64,000 bases of DNA from Anas platyrhynchos (taxonomy: Eukaryota > Chordata > Aves > Anseriformes > Anatidae): the NCBI RefSeq assembly GCF_047663525.1, contig NC_092606.1, forward strand, positions 813,501 to 877,500, written 5' to 3'. The position numbers were made by a program, and so were the translations under genes. Every line of letters starts with the position of its first letter. Position 1 is the stretch's first letter. The notes below the pieces were generated by a model. It was given only the letters and a program-made list of their open reading frames with translations. It searched no databases and was not told where the DNA came from. Shown piece after piece: positions 13,901-28,900 of the stretch.

Positions 13901-16900
13901 TTTTAAGTTCATTACTGATTTTTTTTTGTACAATTATTATTTTCATATTATTATACTTTATGGTTTATGACAGTTATGTGAGAAGTAGTTCAGCTTACAG
14001 GCTGTATTACCTGCACATGACATTGCGGAGTTTCTCCAGATTATCAGCAGTAAAATACCAGTAATTCCGATCACATCTCTGGACATCTTTATCAATTCTG
14101 TGCAAATTTAAGGCAACAGTGTCCAATAATTCTATCTAGAAGAGAAAAGCTTAAGCTAGATCTGCTGTTCAGTCAAAAGAGAGGCAGGCTACTAAATCAT
14201 TTTTAGGCAGACATTTAGTTTAGATAGATATCATCAGCAAGGAGCACGTAGCTGTAAACAGAGCTCATATCTTTTTTCCTCTCTCCACAGATCAGAGTTG
14301 ATGCCAACCTCATGACTACCTTAGGTGGCGCTAACAAGAGAATATCCATCAGTAGTGAGTACAGACTGAGTTAGAGCATTCCCAGGTGCAAATTCAGTCT
14401 AAGAATCAACAAACCAGAAATAGTAAAATTATGCTTTGGACTTACAAGAGCACTGAACTACTCAATTACTGTCAAAAATCCCAAGTAAATGGTGCATAGT
14501 TTCGCTCACAAATGTTCCAAGCCTGTCCTCTTTACAAAGGGTTATGTCCAGATGAGCAACTCCAACAGAGAAGTGAAAGAAAAAACTCCATCTGTTAACA
14601 GCAACACTAATAGACATGGTGATGTCTTGGATCTTCATTTAGGTTGTGGTTCAATTTGATTAAATGGGGATTTCAGCTTGAATTAAATGACACTGAAATC
14701 TTACAATTGGTATCTTATTCTCTCTTAAAATTTTTAGCTACTAGATCTTTACCATGTTATTTTCACTCTAAAAAGACACAAAATTTTATTGCTGTCTTAT
14801 AATCTATCTCAAAATACAGATGAAATAATTTGGATGCAAAGATCCTCAATTATCTTCCTACCACCTGCAGTTCTAGTTTGGGATTATCTCTCACTAAATC
14901 CTATCTGAAATCCAGTACAAGTCTTTGCCAGAAAAAAATTATGATAAAGAAGTTGTGACCTACTGTGTAGGATGCAGCACAGACAGAAGCAACATCCATT
15001 AAATAATCCACCTGGGAACACAGCTGCTCTTCTGATACAGAATCCTGAGACTGTAGTACAACTGACTTGGCTTTCTGCACATGTGGTACGTCTGGATCAG
15101 TCCTTTCCAAGTCAGTGCTAGTTTCTTCTTCAGCCCCATCTTCAAAGGAGACACTCTGCCCATCATCAATACTGGACAGGATGCCTGAGGCCACAGAGTA
15201 GTTCCGTGAGGATGGCAGCCCAGAGTCAGGGGAGTCAAACTCTACAGACTGTTGCTCTACGGCAGCTACTGCTGCTGGTGTGTCGACAGACACCACAGTG
15301 AAAGTAGGGTCATCTTGACCTTTTGAGTCTCGTTCTGCTGAATCCGCTTCATCTACTGATATAAAGACCTTTGGGTGGGCAAGGAGGGGGTTAAAAAAAA
15401 AAAAAAGATTCAGATAAAGCAGGGGAGAACAGAGAAGCAGGAAACATTAAAGTAACCACAAGAGACAAATAACTACATTGCTGCAGTGAACAAGATCACT
15501 GATTAAAGGAGTTTCCCTGCAAGCAAACAGTTGAGAACTGCTCAGTTCTGCATCACTGCCTGCAGAGTGAGAGGGAAGGGAGTACTTACATCATTGCTGA
15601 TGGTGGAGTCCCTGTGTATCAGTCGCTGGACGTGGCTGTCAATGCTGCTACCTGACGAAAACTTTGCCAATGTGGCAGAATGTGATTCTTTCTCTCGCTG
15701 CTTTACGATGACCTCACAGGCCTTCCACTCAGCCATGACCTTCTGATACCGGAGAGCAATGTCTTCATCGACCTGCAGACAGACAGATAAGACACTAAAA
15801 TGCTGGTCCTCCTTGAAAGACAGCATTAAAAATGAATGGAAGCCAGAAGGGAAGAACGAAAGCAAATGTAATGTATCAAAACAAAAGCCTGAAGGCTCCT
15901 GAAGTCCTCTTGCTAGAGCACAAATCACTGTAAAATGCCATGACTGGAACAGTAAGATGTTGCACAGGAAGGGCCAATTAGGTATTTACTGCGGGGAACA
16001 AACTATCACTGTAGATGTCAGAAAAGATTCATACAGACATCTGTATACGTTATCAACAGTGCCTTGATGCTGTTCAGGAAAGAACCATAGATGTCACTGA
16101 CTGTGAAACCTCACACAGTAGTCAGATGCAATCTGATGGAGCAATAACTGGATTAATCCTAATTTCATTATACTTCCTTCCCAACTCTTTCTCTATGACA
16201 TCTCTAACACAGCTCCTGCAATGAATTCCAGGACACAGGTTTATTGACATCAGCCCATAAAGAATTAGATGCTGGAACAGAGTCTTGAATAGTAGAAATG
16301 CCAGCTCACATAGCCTAGTATACTGCACATGGCCAGATCTAACCACTCTGATTCCTCTAGTAATAAAACAGATCTGTGCCATCTCTGGCTTCCTCCATTG
16401 AAAGATGGACACAGAACCCTGAGCCGTTAAGGGACATGTAGTAATTTCACTACTCTGTCACTTGTCAGGAGCTGAAGAGAAACCACAATTGTGAGTTGGC
16501 TCCAGGCTCTGGACTGTGCTGGCTGGAGTTGCTACCAGAGCATTCATGCTAAGAGCTGCAGGCTATTTGTCACTTGAGATAGCTGCGGAGTCATAAATCA
16601 CAAAATACAACAGTTAGTGGAAGGCTGGAGGACAGCCATGTTTCGAAGTCCCCCAGATGCTGATGGATGACTGCAAAAATATCACCAGAAGGCAACGATG
16701 ATAAATTACCCGTGATGACTTCAGTTAAGGACAGAAGTTTCCCATACGTGCTGATGTTATGACTGTTCTCATCTTTTTCATTTAATAGACTGTTAGATTC
16801 AATGGCAAGCTTTATTTAAGAGTCCAACAGCACATTTTGTTTAGGAGTCAGTTATTACTGTTACTTACTGATGATGTTGAGTTAGCTCACAGGATTTCCA

Positions 16901-19900
16901 GATAAGGTTTCAAGTACCCTTGTGTTCATACGGTACAAACTCAGGGAAAAGAACTGGTTATAGGAGCTTATATTCTGCAGAACAGGATAATATTCTCCTT
17001 AATAAAGTAATAAAGACTAACGCTTGCTATTTGAAAACCAAAGCCTACTCTGCAAGCATAATTCAAATCCCCAGAAAACTGTACTTACCTTGTCCATTTC
17101 CTTTTTGGCCATGCCGAATTTGTAGTGACCTAACAAGAACGGCCAGACTTCCTTTCGAATCTCATGCTGTACCCCACCATAATAAACTCTTCTTAGCAAT
17201 TCCAGTTCCTTGTAATTCTGCAGCAGTTGTGAGAAAGAGGTATTGAAGGTAATATGTCTTTATTTTCCTCAGGCATGCTCATATACACTTAATTTCAAGT
17301 ACAAAGAACAGTGAAACGCACACAAGGCACTAAACAGATTTTGCAACTTGATGCATGCCTTTAGTGCCCTAGTTCAAATCCAATCTAATAAAAGTTGTCA
17401 TGTCTCCCATGAAAATAATCTAATTTTTAATAGATTAGAGTCATCATGAGATCAGTTGCTTTGATGTTCATTGACATCTTTGCCATCATCAAAGAAGCAA
17501 AAGATAAAGAAGTGTAAGAATCAACTGTCTTTCACTAGAAAGAGAAGTCACCCTGGGAGGACCAGAACGCTTTAATACATCCTGCAGGCCATTCGAAGGG
17601 ATCCCATGCTCACCACAGCAGCATATGGGAGTTAGTTTAATGATCACAGAGGTATTCTGTTACTTACTTTTCTGTCCTTCTGATACTTGCTCCAAACCTC
17701 TTTAGTCAGACCTCCTGCAGCACTGGATGGCTTGTCAGGTGGGATAATTGTGTGGTTCACTAGGGCAGACAGATGTGTTCGCACTGTTGACAAATGTCGG
17801 CAGTAGGCAAGCCCTGGGATTGGGGAAGGAGGTGAACATGAATGAACAACCTATGCAATATCAGCAGCCTTTTTCAAGATCTGGTTGTGACATTTTAAAC
17901 TTGCCACTAATAATCCTATACGAAGTAACCTTGTGCTTGTACTATACAAAAATGAGGAAATGCAACAGAGCCAAAGATTAATCCATTTTACACAGACAAG
18001 TGAAACCCAAGTAGAGTAATGCATTGCAGTGTAAAATTACATTCTGTCTTCGCTAAGGATCAATTTCCCAGAGCTGTATTAAATCCTACAAATAATGGAA
18101 TTACGAAGCTGTGATACTTGGGTCACGACCACACTAATGCCCTGAGTTGATCTGACTTGCAACGATAAATTTGGTTTTAGACTACTTTCTAAAGCAAGTA
18201 TTACGTGTTTTTTAGGTAAGCATACAGATACCACAAGGGCTAGATCTAAGAAGCTTCACTTACATCCATAAAAGGCTCTGGAAACTATCTGCCTCTTCAT
18301 GCTTTCACACAGCATCTTTAATGGAGTTCTGTGGAGACACATTATCGGGAACACGATAGGTCACAGGGACAGAAATCATCGTGAACTTTATGCTGATCCC
18401 TATGATCTACACATAGCGATTCTTTCTCTGCATCAAGATTTATTTACCTAAGGGACAACCATAATTAGAAATTATACTTTTAAAAGCATTTTCCCACCAG
18501 CATTTTGGCCCAAAACAGATTAATCTGGTGCATGTAGCTACAACTGCTTCAGGTGCATTGTAAAGGTCCTTGTCAAATTAGATGAGTTGTTGTCCTTCAT
18601 TATAATTGTTAATTACTTGTTAAATAACATGCTTACAGAGCTGAATTGCACTGAACTAAACTAACAAACAAAAAAAAACCTGCAAATTTTCTACCAAAAT
18701 GTGACTTGAGATTAGTTTAATAGGCTAGTTTCAATAAGCTAAGTGTCTTGCTATAAAACTCCATCTTTTCATGTTAGAGGCTATTTGAAAATTGTTATTC
18801 TTTGTCTCTGGTGCTGCAACCAATAAAATACCTTTGCTTTCAACTGTGGCACAAATTTTCCCACCTAAGCTGTCTGGACAACTTGCTTACCTATCGTGGA
18901 TGCAGTTGCAGCAGCTGGGTATGTCATAGGGAGAGCTGCCCGTTGAACAGGAGATGCATGAGGAGCCTTGGCTACAATGCTCCAGCTGCCACGAAAGCAA
19001 GTTTGCCCCAAAACCTTGCATCTCTATCACTTCACTCGTGTCTAGGGAAAACAAAAAACAAAAAAACAAAAACAAAAACAGCAGGCCATCAAATTTTTTT
19101 CTTCTTTCCCTTTCTTCCTTCTGTGCATCCTGATGGCTTCATGCTTTACTTCTCAGCAGGCTTTGAACCTTGATTGCAAAAAGGGGAGAGCACTGTCTTA
19201 GTTAACCTCAGAAATACTGCTCTCACCATAACCTAAACCCGCAGCATGCTGTGCACATTCACCTGAGTGAAATCCCTTCACCATTTCCCCCTTTCTTGCC
19301 CATGCACATCCCAGCCCATATTTCAAGAGAACAGAGAAAAGGGTGCTGTAGAAACAACTAAAACTGGTTATTGTGCAATGTTATGATAATATTATTTAAA
19401 GCTAGAAGAGATAATCTAACCTGACCTTCTTTTTAATTCAGGTCTTAGAATTTCATTTTGCAGTTCCTGGAATCAGCCATGTAACTGCTAGTCCAGCTAG
19501 AGTGGAAGTTTGAGCATAAAAGAAATAAAAATTGGTTCAGTTATTTTTAGAAGATGCATATTTCCCCCTACTTACAACTAGAACCTAAATTATTTAGCAT
19601 GGGATAGTTCAAGTCCTACTAACATCAACATTATGTTTGTAAAGTAGGATTCTCTGCAGGAAAACGTGATCCAACAGTACAGTGCAGCTTCTCGAGTTAT
19701 CCCTGCTCACCAAAATCTAATTGCTTTTTTTAAACCAGCTTCATTAAGGCAACACCAAAAAAATCACCAGTTGCCTTTAAAAGCTTCGCTTCGTCTCTTT
19801 AGCTTTTCCAGCTGGCCTTTGAGCTTGTGGGTTTTTTGTTTTTATAATAAATAACTGGCCTTTCAGCTCACCCATGATTAAAATTAAGGCAAATGCCATA

Positions 19901-22900
19901 ATACTATATGCCAGTGAATTAACATTTGTAAGCAAAATCCAGTCCCCTGGGCCGTGCTTTTAAAACAGACATTTATTGGGTGGTGGTAGGGGCAATTCCA
20001 AACCATCTCATGCATTTTAAATCAAGGTAGCGTAAAGCATTTTAGTAGTGCCTATTAGAAAGTGGGCATAGGTGAGGAAGGAGTGGAGTAGAAACATTTG
20101 TTCACAGAAAAAGCACAGGCTCATGCGGAAGCAGTCATGTGTATTTCACTTCACAAAACAAAGTGTGATGAAAAAATGCTCTTCACCTTAATTCTTCAAG
20201 GAAGGAGCTGAATGACCCAGTATTTATTGCAGCTTCTCATTTGGTTCAAATAAAAACCATTTGGCAAACATTTTTAGATCATTATTTTTTTGCCTCCCCT
20301 CTACAGACAAGAAAAGTGGGTTTTTCAGTTATTTTATATATATATATATATTTAGAGAAAGAAGGAAAGAACCCCACAGAACCTAAATATTCAGATGAAA
20401 GGTACCTGAATTAGTGAAGAATTAGAGTGAACAGCATCTTTTATTTAATTGTAGTATTATCTGTAACTTCAGCTACATGCAGAAGTTGAGCATGTTGCAA
20501 AATGTAAAAGCAAATAGCTAGCAAACCTGCTACAACAGTGTTGTCATTATTCAAAAGGGATGTTGCTGGACAGACAACAGCAAGTCCAATCTAGTTCAGC
20601 AAGAATCACTACTCAAATAGCAGACATAACCCTAGCTATGCCATTAACATTAATCCTAGCTACACCATTATACCAAGATATAAATAAATAAATAAATAAA
20701 TTTACCTGACAGCCATTCTAGTAGCATAACTTAAAATTTCCATGACCTGACTAAAGACTAAATTGTTTTTGATCACAGCATTAGCTTCTTAACGTGCATA
20801 TGTCAGCGTTAGACCTCCTTCCTTTCTGTTATCACCCATAGCCAGAAGTGATCAGTTAAGACACAGAGCGACTTTCTGAACCAGCACCTTTCTTCAAGGG
20901 TAACCACATATACCAGAGTTTCTTCCCATCCACACATTCTAAGACATCTCTATTAACTTGGGCTGGGCTTTATCAGTTTTAGGTGTTACTACCTTGGGAT
21001 GTATGTGAGGGCAACCTACCAGGAGAATCTCTCTGAACAAACGTTCATATCCTATCTAAACAACTCTTAGGCACTGTATAGATGCAGGCAATTGCACTCT
21101 CCTACAGGTGGTTCCACCAGACCAGGACAATCATCCATCTAGAACTAAACTTATGGCTCTGCTATTTAAAGGTGTGAGTGTCATATCTCAACTCAAGATA
21201 TATTGTGTTTTTCTGAGGGAACAGAAACACCAGAAGAAACATGTTCATGCTAACACAACGAATGAAAAAATACAGACAAGAATCAAACTTGCAAGCTGCT
21301 GCTCTCCTTCCGACTTCCTCTGCGGATGTTCAGCTTGTGACAGCTACTTTACAGCCTGATAACAGAGAAGCTTTTCTCTTGCTGATAACTGCAGTTTATC
21401 AGCAAGAACAGAGAGGCTGTTGTTTTGATTATAACAGGAGCATGCCAGAGCTGGCATGTGCACTCAAGAGGTATCAAGGCCAAAGGTCTGGTGGTATTGA
21501 AGCTGTTCAGTAACTGGTAAGCCTAGAGGAGTGAGAGATTTCACATGAACTGGTGGGCAGGCCGGGATAACATCTGTCTGTCCTTTGAACTGCAAGCTTT
21601 AGAATTCTAGCTGTGCAGGAGACCTTGGGAATGGATTTTGTACACTATTCAGCTTCCTCCTCTGCAGAAGCAAGGACTTTTCCAAGTCTCCAGAACTATA
21701 CTACTACATCCTGAATGCTTGGTAATACCTATACTTCTTGAGAATACTAATTTTATACATCTGTTACAAATGGCATTAGGAAAAGAATAAGATGACACAT
21801 TCTGAGAGGGTAGAGAGTCTTGCAGCTGATCACCTAGCCTACAAATGCAAGAGATGGAATGAAAGCACCTGACCACAAAAAGGCTTTGACCCCAACCTTC
21901 TCTGCACTCTTCTGCTACCTTACAGAGTTATCCAGAGTTTGGGTGGGCGCACACGTACTTGTACCACCGCTGGGGCTCAAACTCACTGCACTTTTGTTCT
22001 CCCTATTCTGTTTACACAGGCACTCTCCACGTCTGACTCTGCCCAGCACAAACCATACTGTTACTGCTGTAACGGTGCACCTCTGATCTCCTATATGAGG
22101 CTGCCCTCCACAGTGTTATGCTGTACATGAGCAAGACATGGTGGGAAAAAATAAAGGCCTGTTATACTCCCTCCCTCTCTTCTGACAACATGCTCTAGTA
22201 TTCAGTTTTTATGAAGGTGGGGCAGGAGGCCTCTGGAAGTAAAGAAGATTTGTTTGTTTAGCAGCACAGATGCTCAAAGGAGATGGAAGATGCTGCTGTT
22301 TCCCCTTCCCATAGGTTGTGAGCATATTCCCAGCCTCACCACAGTCAACTTAATCTCCAGGTCTCATGGCACGAGTGAAATGTTTTGCCCTGTAATAATG
22401 CCAACACTGTTGTACGCATCAGTGGAACGAGCTGCAATAGAGCTCTGGGACACAGGGGGAGGAGGATAAAAACCTTTCATCCTATTAGGAGCTGTGAGGT
22501 TCCGAGAGCAGATCATTGATAGCATTGCGTGTAGCTTATCTTCCTCCTCCTCGTCATCGTCAACAGAGGCAGAGCGGCTGGCAGCTAAGTGGTGGTAGTT
22601 AATAGTTACTGCTCAAAGAAAATAGTGAAAGAGGAGCATAAGAAGAGAGAACTTGATTCTGTGGGAAAGCTCAAAAGGACATGTTCAGCAAAGACAAAGG
22701 ATTTGAATCCTGCCCTCTTTCTGAGGGCACAAGCTCCTGTGTGAGTGAGCATGAAAAATGAGGTTCTTACAAAGAAAAGCATGCTCCACCAAACACAGGC
22801 CAGCTTCTGATTGTGCACAGGCTGTTCCCCGAGAACACACAGATCATGGCAGTGGAGGAAGGTCCCAATGCTAGCCTGCAGTAGGTGAGTATGCTCCTTA

Positions 22901-25900
22901 ACGAAACTCCATGGGAATTCAAGGCTCCAACTAGTTCACCTCCTTCACCATGCCAAATCAATACTGGGGCCTCCTTTCCACTCTCATACCCATGTCAGAT
23001 GCATCCGGGCAGCACACAGTCTGCTCCCCAGCCCTGCCTGGCACATCAAACGTGCAAGGTACGGGCCAGTCTCTAAGGAAGCCTGAGGCAGGAGCCTGCT
23101 CTCTCTGCCTTGCACTCAACAAGCAGGTCTGTGCTGATTGTGCCCACAGAATCTGCAGTCCCTTTGATTCACGCAAAGGGAGAACATGCTTTTGCTGGTG
23201 TGCGGGTGCATGAACTTACCTGCGCAAATTCAGAGGCCCTACTAAGCATAACCACTACTGTGGTTCAGTCCCCTAGGGTACGGAGGGGTCACAATTGAGA
23301 TTTCTGCTTTCTCAGCTGCAGTCCCAATATAAATAATAAATCCAAATTCCCTGTAAACTTTAAGGTCTTATTTTCCTGGGAAATTCTTGCTTCTTTGCCA
23401 TGGGGAATAAAACTGAACGTACTGTTTGAGAACTAGCTCAAAAGCTTTCTTGCATGTAAGGAGTTTGTATTCACTGATGACATGAGGTGGTTTGGTGCTT
23501 GGGAATTCTTTTAGTTTCCTCAGAAGGGCATTTATTTATCTATTGTTAAGTTCTTGCTTCCAAGCCAGGAAAACTCAGCCCAGGGAGTTCTTGGGGGTAC
23601 TTTAAGAGTCGAGTTTATGTTTTGCTTGTTTGTTTTTCCTAATAGCAATATTATGAGCAAGCAGCATGGCCAATAAAAAAATATCCTCACTTAAGGAGCA
23701 AAACTGCTCCTGGATAGTAAAACAATCTTTTTGGTTTTGGTCTCAGTTTGCAAGCCCAGGGGAGTATTTTGAAAACTTCCTCTGCAAAACACAGAGTAGA
23801 CGTAATATCTCCCACCTCCACTCCATTTCCATGAAGAAATTTCACTTTGTTAAGGAAACCTACAGTTAGCTGTACCTGTTGATCACAATTATCAACCAAT
23901 GAAACTTTGTGGTAGATTTCCCCAACACCGCTCCACTTCCCTCCACCCCCAAACAGCTTGTCTGCTACCTTCAGTTATTTCCCAGGATATTACTTGAAGA
24001 TTTTCTTAGCTGTGTTTGGTTTTTGTTGTTGTTTGTTTGGTTGTTTTTGTCTGTTTTTAAACAAAGAAGAACAAAGGCACTTACTGTTATCATGCTTGTG
24101 TCCTGGATAGATAATTCTGAACACATAGTCTGTAGAAGTGTCTTCAGTTGGCATTTCTTCTAGGTCCACTGATTTGTTGCTGTTTCGTTTTCGAAGCTTT
24201 GGAAATACCTTACCCTAGAGAAAGTAATGTTCCCATACATTCATTCAGCTACCAAATACTAACAGAGCACAACAAACTAAGTACTTTGAACCTTTGGCAT
24301 ATTAAGTCCTAAAATAAAATTTTCAGCGTTGGGAAGGGGCGAGGGAAAAAAATACTAGAGTCATAAATAGATGGTGGTTTAGAGATACACAACTTTTCTG
24401 TGCACTTAAAATACAACTTTTTCTTGTACTCCATGGGAGCTGGGCACCAGCTTCCTCAGTAATCCAAGCCTCTGACAGCAAGTATATCCCAGACTCTTGG
24501 AGTCTCAGTCCCTATTGTTTGGGACTGATACCAATGCATCATGTTTTGATACAACAGCAGATTCCAGTGCAATGCTCAATGAAGCAATGAAGGTATACAC
24601 AATTTTTATGGACAATCTTTGTAAGAATCAGATTGGACTAAATGGAGTTATTTTGCCTCCCACTTTGATTTCCAGCTGCTTTATAATAATGCCCAGACTC
24701 TGTGGGGCAAGTTGCTGTTGCAAAGATGGTAAGATCAGCCCTACTACAAGCAGCTCATCAGAAAAGGCAGTACCTTGCCCTGTTGGGACCAAAGTGGTGG
24801 TTCCAGCTGACCACGAGGCAGAAGACCATTTTCCAGACAGGAAAGAAATGCAAGGAGGTGACCTCCTTGGGGGAAGTGCAGTGGAGGTCTCTGAGTTCCA
24901 TCCTGACTCACCAAGACTAATGTCCATCTGCTTTCTGCTGCAAAGGAGGACAATGGGAGTCCACACTGTTACATCGGAATCTCTATTTGTTGTTCTTACC
25001 TTCTAAGCAAGTTTCATTTGTGACCACCTCTAAGTAGATAAATAAACCTCTGTAAGTCACAGCATAATCTAGGGGTGAGCTCAGTCCTTTAGTCCTAAAG
25101 AAGCTCAGGATTCAAACGAACTATGACAGGCCTCATGCAGAAACATTTAAAGTGATTCTGAACATTAATATAATAAATAACAAAGGAATAAGTAAACTAA
25201 GTGTTTGGTGTGTAGCGTAATTTACAAAGGACACGATTTAGAATGAAGGCTAGCCTCATGGATATAACCAAAAGCTTTATTCCTGTGAGAATTAGCAAGT
25301 CACATTCCCTGTTGTAAATTCTTCTCATCTATCTTCACTGTCAATAGAAACTTAGCACAAATAACAAAACCCACCCTGGGCTCTGGGTACTCTTTCAAGT
25401 GTAATGATCTGAATCTTGAGTAGAATTTTCAAAAGCGTGTAAGTGAATTAGGCTCTTCATTTTCTTTTTCTAAAACTTACTGAATGAAGAACATAACTCA
25501 CCAGAGTGCTTTTGAAACTTTTATCTCTGGTATTTCTTCCTCTACGGCATTTAGAGCCACCTGGAAAATGGGAAACGTCTCAAGAGCAGGATGTGTGCCA
25601 TAGCGTGGCTGTACAAGTCCCAGTCTGGTAGCTAGGTGCTGTGGCAGGACCGCCAAGTGTCTGTCGTCTTGTGCAAACAACAAAAATCATGCTGTGTATG
25701 CACCCGCACCTGTTGCTGAAACAGTCTTCTCAATGAACAACAACAAAGGCTGTCACATTTCACACCTGTTATCCAATTCCCTTTTTCTAAGAAACTGCCA
25801 CAAAGCAGAGTGGTGACGCACCTGGCCAGTCAGTTCTACCCTGGACAGGCACGAAGTGTTCTGGGAAAGCTGATCCAAGTGAGGCAAATAAACCTGCACT

Positions 25901-28900
25901 GGCATTGCAGCTGTCCTCCTCTGCCAGCTAGGACTGTATGTTTTAACACGTCCCCATATGCCTGGGCTGGCATGGGATAACAAGTTCTAAGTGTTAACAA
26001 CACGGAGGGAAAGTGATCAGTCAAGTGGCTCTTCCACTTGCCTATTTCAAAGCAGTACATATATAAGCTGTCTTTGAAAATACGCACTTAGTTCAAAAGT
26101 TCTGTTAGTCCGACTGCAGTTCCAATCTGAATGCAAATGCAATTTCTGTACGTTCATTGTCTTTGCTCTGTGATTTTGGTTTAAGGCTCGTGGTAAGGAA
26201 AGCAGTCAGAGATGCATCTTGTTCAGATCCCCCTCTCTACACTGAGTACAACGGGCTCATCAGAACTCGATGGTCAGCCACGCTCCATTTCTACAGGTTG
26301 ATGATGTCACTGACGGACCTGCTTTTTTTTTTTTTTTTTTTGGTAAAGGTCAATGGATTAAAGCCCATGCTTAGAGAACCAAAGCTTCTATGTTTAATAC
26401 CTGCTTCTAACAGTTTCCAGAAGTACTGTTCTGCACAGATGACTCAGAAAAAAACAGAGCACACAGGAAAAACAACATAGAAAGCAAGTGACAACTGAAG
26501 CATTGCTTGGCAAAGTTCTTACCAGGTCTTTCAGTGAAGACATCTGAAGAAGAAAAATGGTCTGCCTTCTTTTGCATTAACCCCCTAATAGGCACCATAT
26601 AAAATGGTAGCAGCATTAGCAGCATTAAAATTCACCTGGCAGACAGGGGCTTTGGGGGTACCCCACGTGAAGAAGGTTTATGCTTACGTTGTTGATGGCA
26701 GTGAATGCAGACGATCTGGCAGAGTGGCACTATTAATGCGTAGTCCCAGTAAACGCTAATAGGGAAGGAAAAAGTGCAGGAGAAAAATTTTTTTTTTTTA
26801 CATTCAGGAGTGCTTGTGGTTCCAAGCACCCCAAAAAAAGACTTTGCTAAGTTAATAACTGATTTTTAAATTTGTCCGATTAAGGTGCATTAATAGTCAA
26901 GTAAAAGGCAAAGGAATTAGTTCTCCACCAAACCTACATCTGATACCAGCCTTTTCATGATCTCCCTCCCTCTTCTCGCCCCTTCCTTGCTCTTCCCACC
27001 TCCACCCCCGCAGGTTAGAACAATGTTCCAGATAAGATTAAAATGTCTATGACAGACTTCATGGTGGTCTTGTAGCTGGGTTTCACAACAGACAGATTCA
27101 CTTATGTCTTCTTGCACACCGGATTTTTGAGCAGAAGCATGTAAATCCACTGGGGCTCAAGCTTACAGATTAAACACTGGAAACAGCTCTGAACCCTTCT
27201 GAGAACAACCTCAACAATTTAGCATTAAAAGCAAGGACACAGGGCTTCAATAATGCTCTATTAGAAATATATATATATATGAAGTTAAAAAATAAAAATC
27301 CCAGGGTGGATTAAGCATTAGAGACCACTGTTCTGGGACTGAAGGAGACATTCTCTGAGGAAGCATACTAGCCTGGTTCAGGACTTTGCCTTCTCTTCCA
27401 CTGAAGCAGAATGCCACATTAAATGAGTAACTGATCCAATGAAGGAGAATGACATTACAGGTCTCTCTTTTGAGGTTGAAATTAGCAATGCTTGTCAACT
27501 GATTTATGACCCTCTGAAGGGAGGTACTAGAGTTGTAAATGATGGAAGGTAGTGTTGAGTCCCTTCTCCAGAGCATGTGGAAAAGTGGGCTTTTGTTTTC
27601 CATTTGAAAAGGCCCTGTATCCAACTCATACTTTGCAACATCCTGCTTGTGATGTATATTACTGTATCACTCACTAATCCAGAGGGCCCTTTTTTAGACT
27701 AAATACTCTGGAATCAATTAATTTGTTGTTTTTGTTTATTTGTTTGTTTGTTTTAACAACCACCCTAAGTGAGTTTTGAAAAGTTCATTAGATGATTAGT
27801 GTGTTACTTAATTTTGAGTTTTACCATCCAGAGGCCCCCTGCAGGGTCCCAATTCATTCCAGTAGTTATGTATCTGAACTCACTTGTGGGCCTGCATCTG
27901 GGCCTTGTCTACAAATTTGTTCCTTTCCTGTTTTGGTGTTTTAAGACAAAGTGTACTACAGGACATTTGGAAAAGTCACTTAATCTGTGGTAAAACAGGA
28001 ACAGAACTCAAGCTGCCTGACACCTCAACCTCTGAGTTATTCAGAAGCCCTTAGATTAAATCACTTCTGTTACACTGATGCCCTATTACCAAGTATATGA
28101 GAAATAAGCACCACGAATGCTTCCAATCTTTTCCTGAATTCAATGACTACCTTTTCTCCAGCTCTGAATCTCCGAGGGTTCCATTCATCAGCTGATTTGG
28201 AGTCCATTTTAATGTTAAACTATCTGCTGACTGATGAAGGGAGAGATACCCAGGAATTGCCTCCAAGTCATCTTTCTGTTCACAGAAACAACAAACAGAA
28301 AATGAAGGTGATTCAAGTGCATGCATGCTTTTTTCTTCTCCTGTTTATCTGCCCCCTTCACAATTCTGAGATCTTAATTCCAGCCCCCTCAATGTTGCAC
28401 ACCTCATCAGCCCAGTAGGTTTGGCCACAGTCAGGACATGCCAGGCCATTTTTATCTGGCCTAATCACACTTCCAGGTCCTGCACAACTTCATTATCTGT
28501 GCGCTTAAGTCTTCAGTTCAAGAAACGTATTTTTAAATTAATACAACTTACAAGATTTAGCATGACATAGTGATGGAGCACTGAAGTACCCTCCTCAGAG
28601 ACATGAAGATCCTGAAAGTAAGAACTATCAACCTTGTTCTCAATGTTACATTAAGATATTTAAAACTTTTTGGCAACGAGGACAAAGCCTGTTTCACAAA
28701 TTCAGTAACAAGAATAATACCCAACCACATGTGAAAATACAAGAGAAAAATGGGAAATTTGGCCCACCCTACACATCACTACATTATATATACTTTGTTT
28801 CTCTGATGGCCAGATAACACAGGTTTCTGTAAGTATCAGTGTACTTACTGGCTGGACTAAGACGTTGTTTTTGCCATACAGGAGGTGTGTTCGGGAATTC

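Larger units (their letters stand above)
19042..24084 (-). other. SGSM2: SGSM2 introns 11 and 12 around the cassette exon
   Basis: Intron 11 (22585-24084) and intron 12 (19042-22473) flank the cassette. Intron 12 holds a TA repeat (20335-20351), an AAAT repeat (20682-20700) and a small imperfect duplication of a CCTAGCTA-CCATTA unit (20632-20670). An A-rich run lies at 19047-19080, next to the exon 13 acceptor. No gene is seen in either intron. Confidence 0.75.

Noticed and set aside
24497-25006. 169-codon plus-strand open frame
   Set aside because: It is antisense to SGSM2 exon 10; the coding signal is fully explained by the minus strand.
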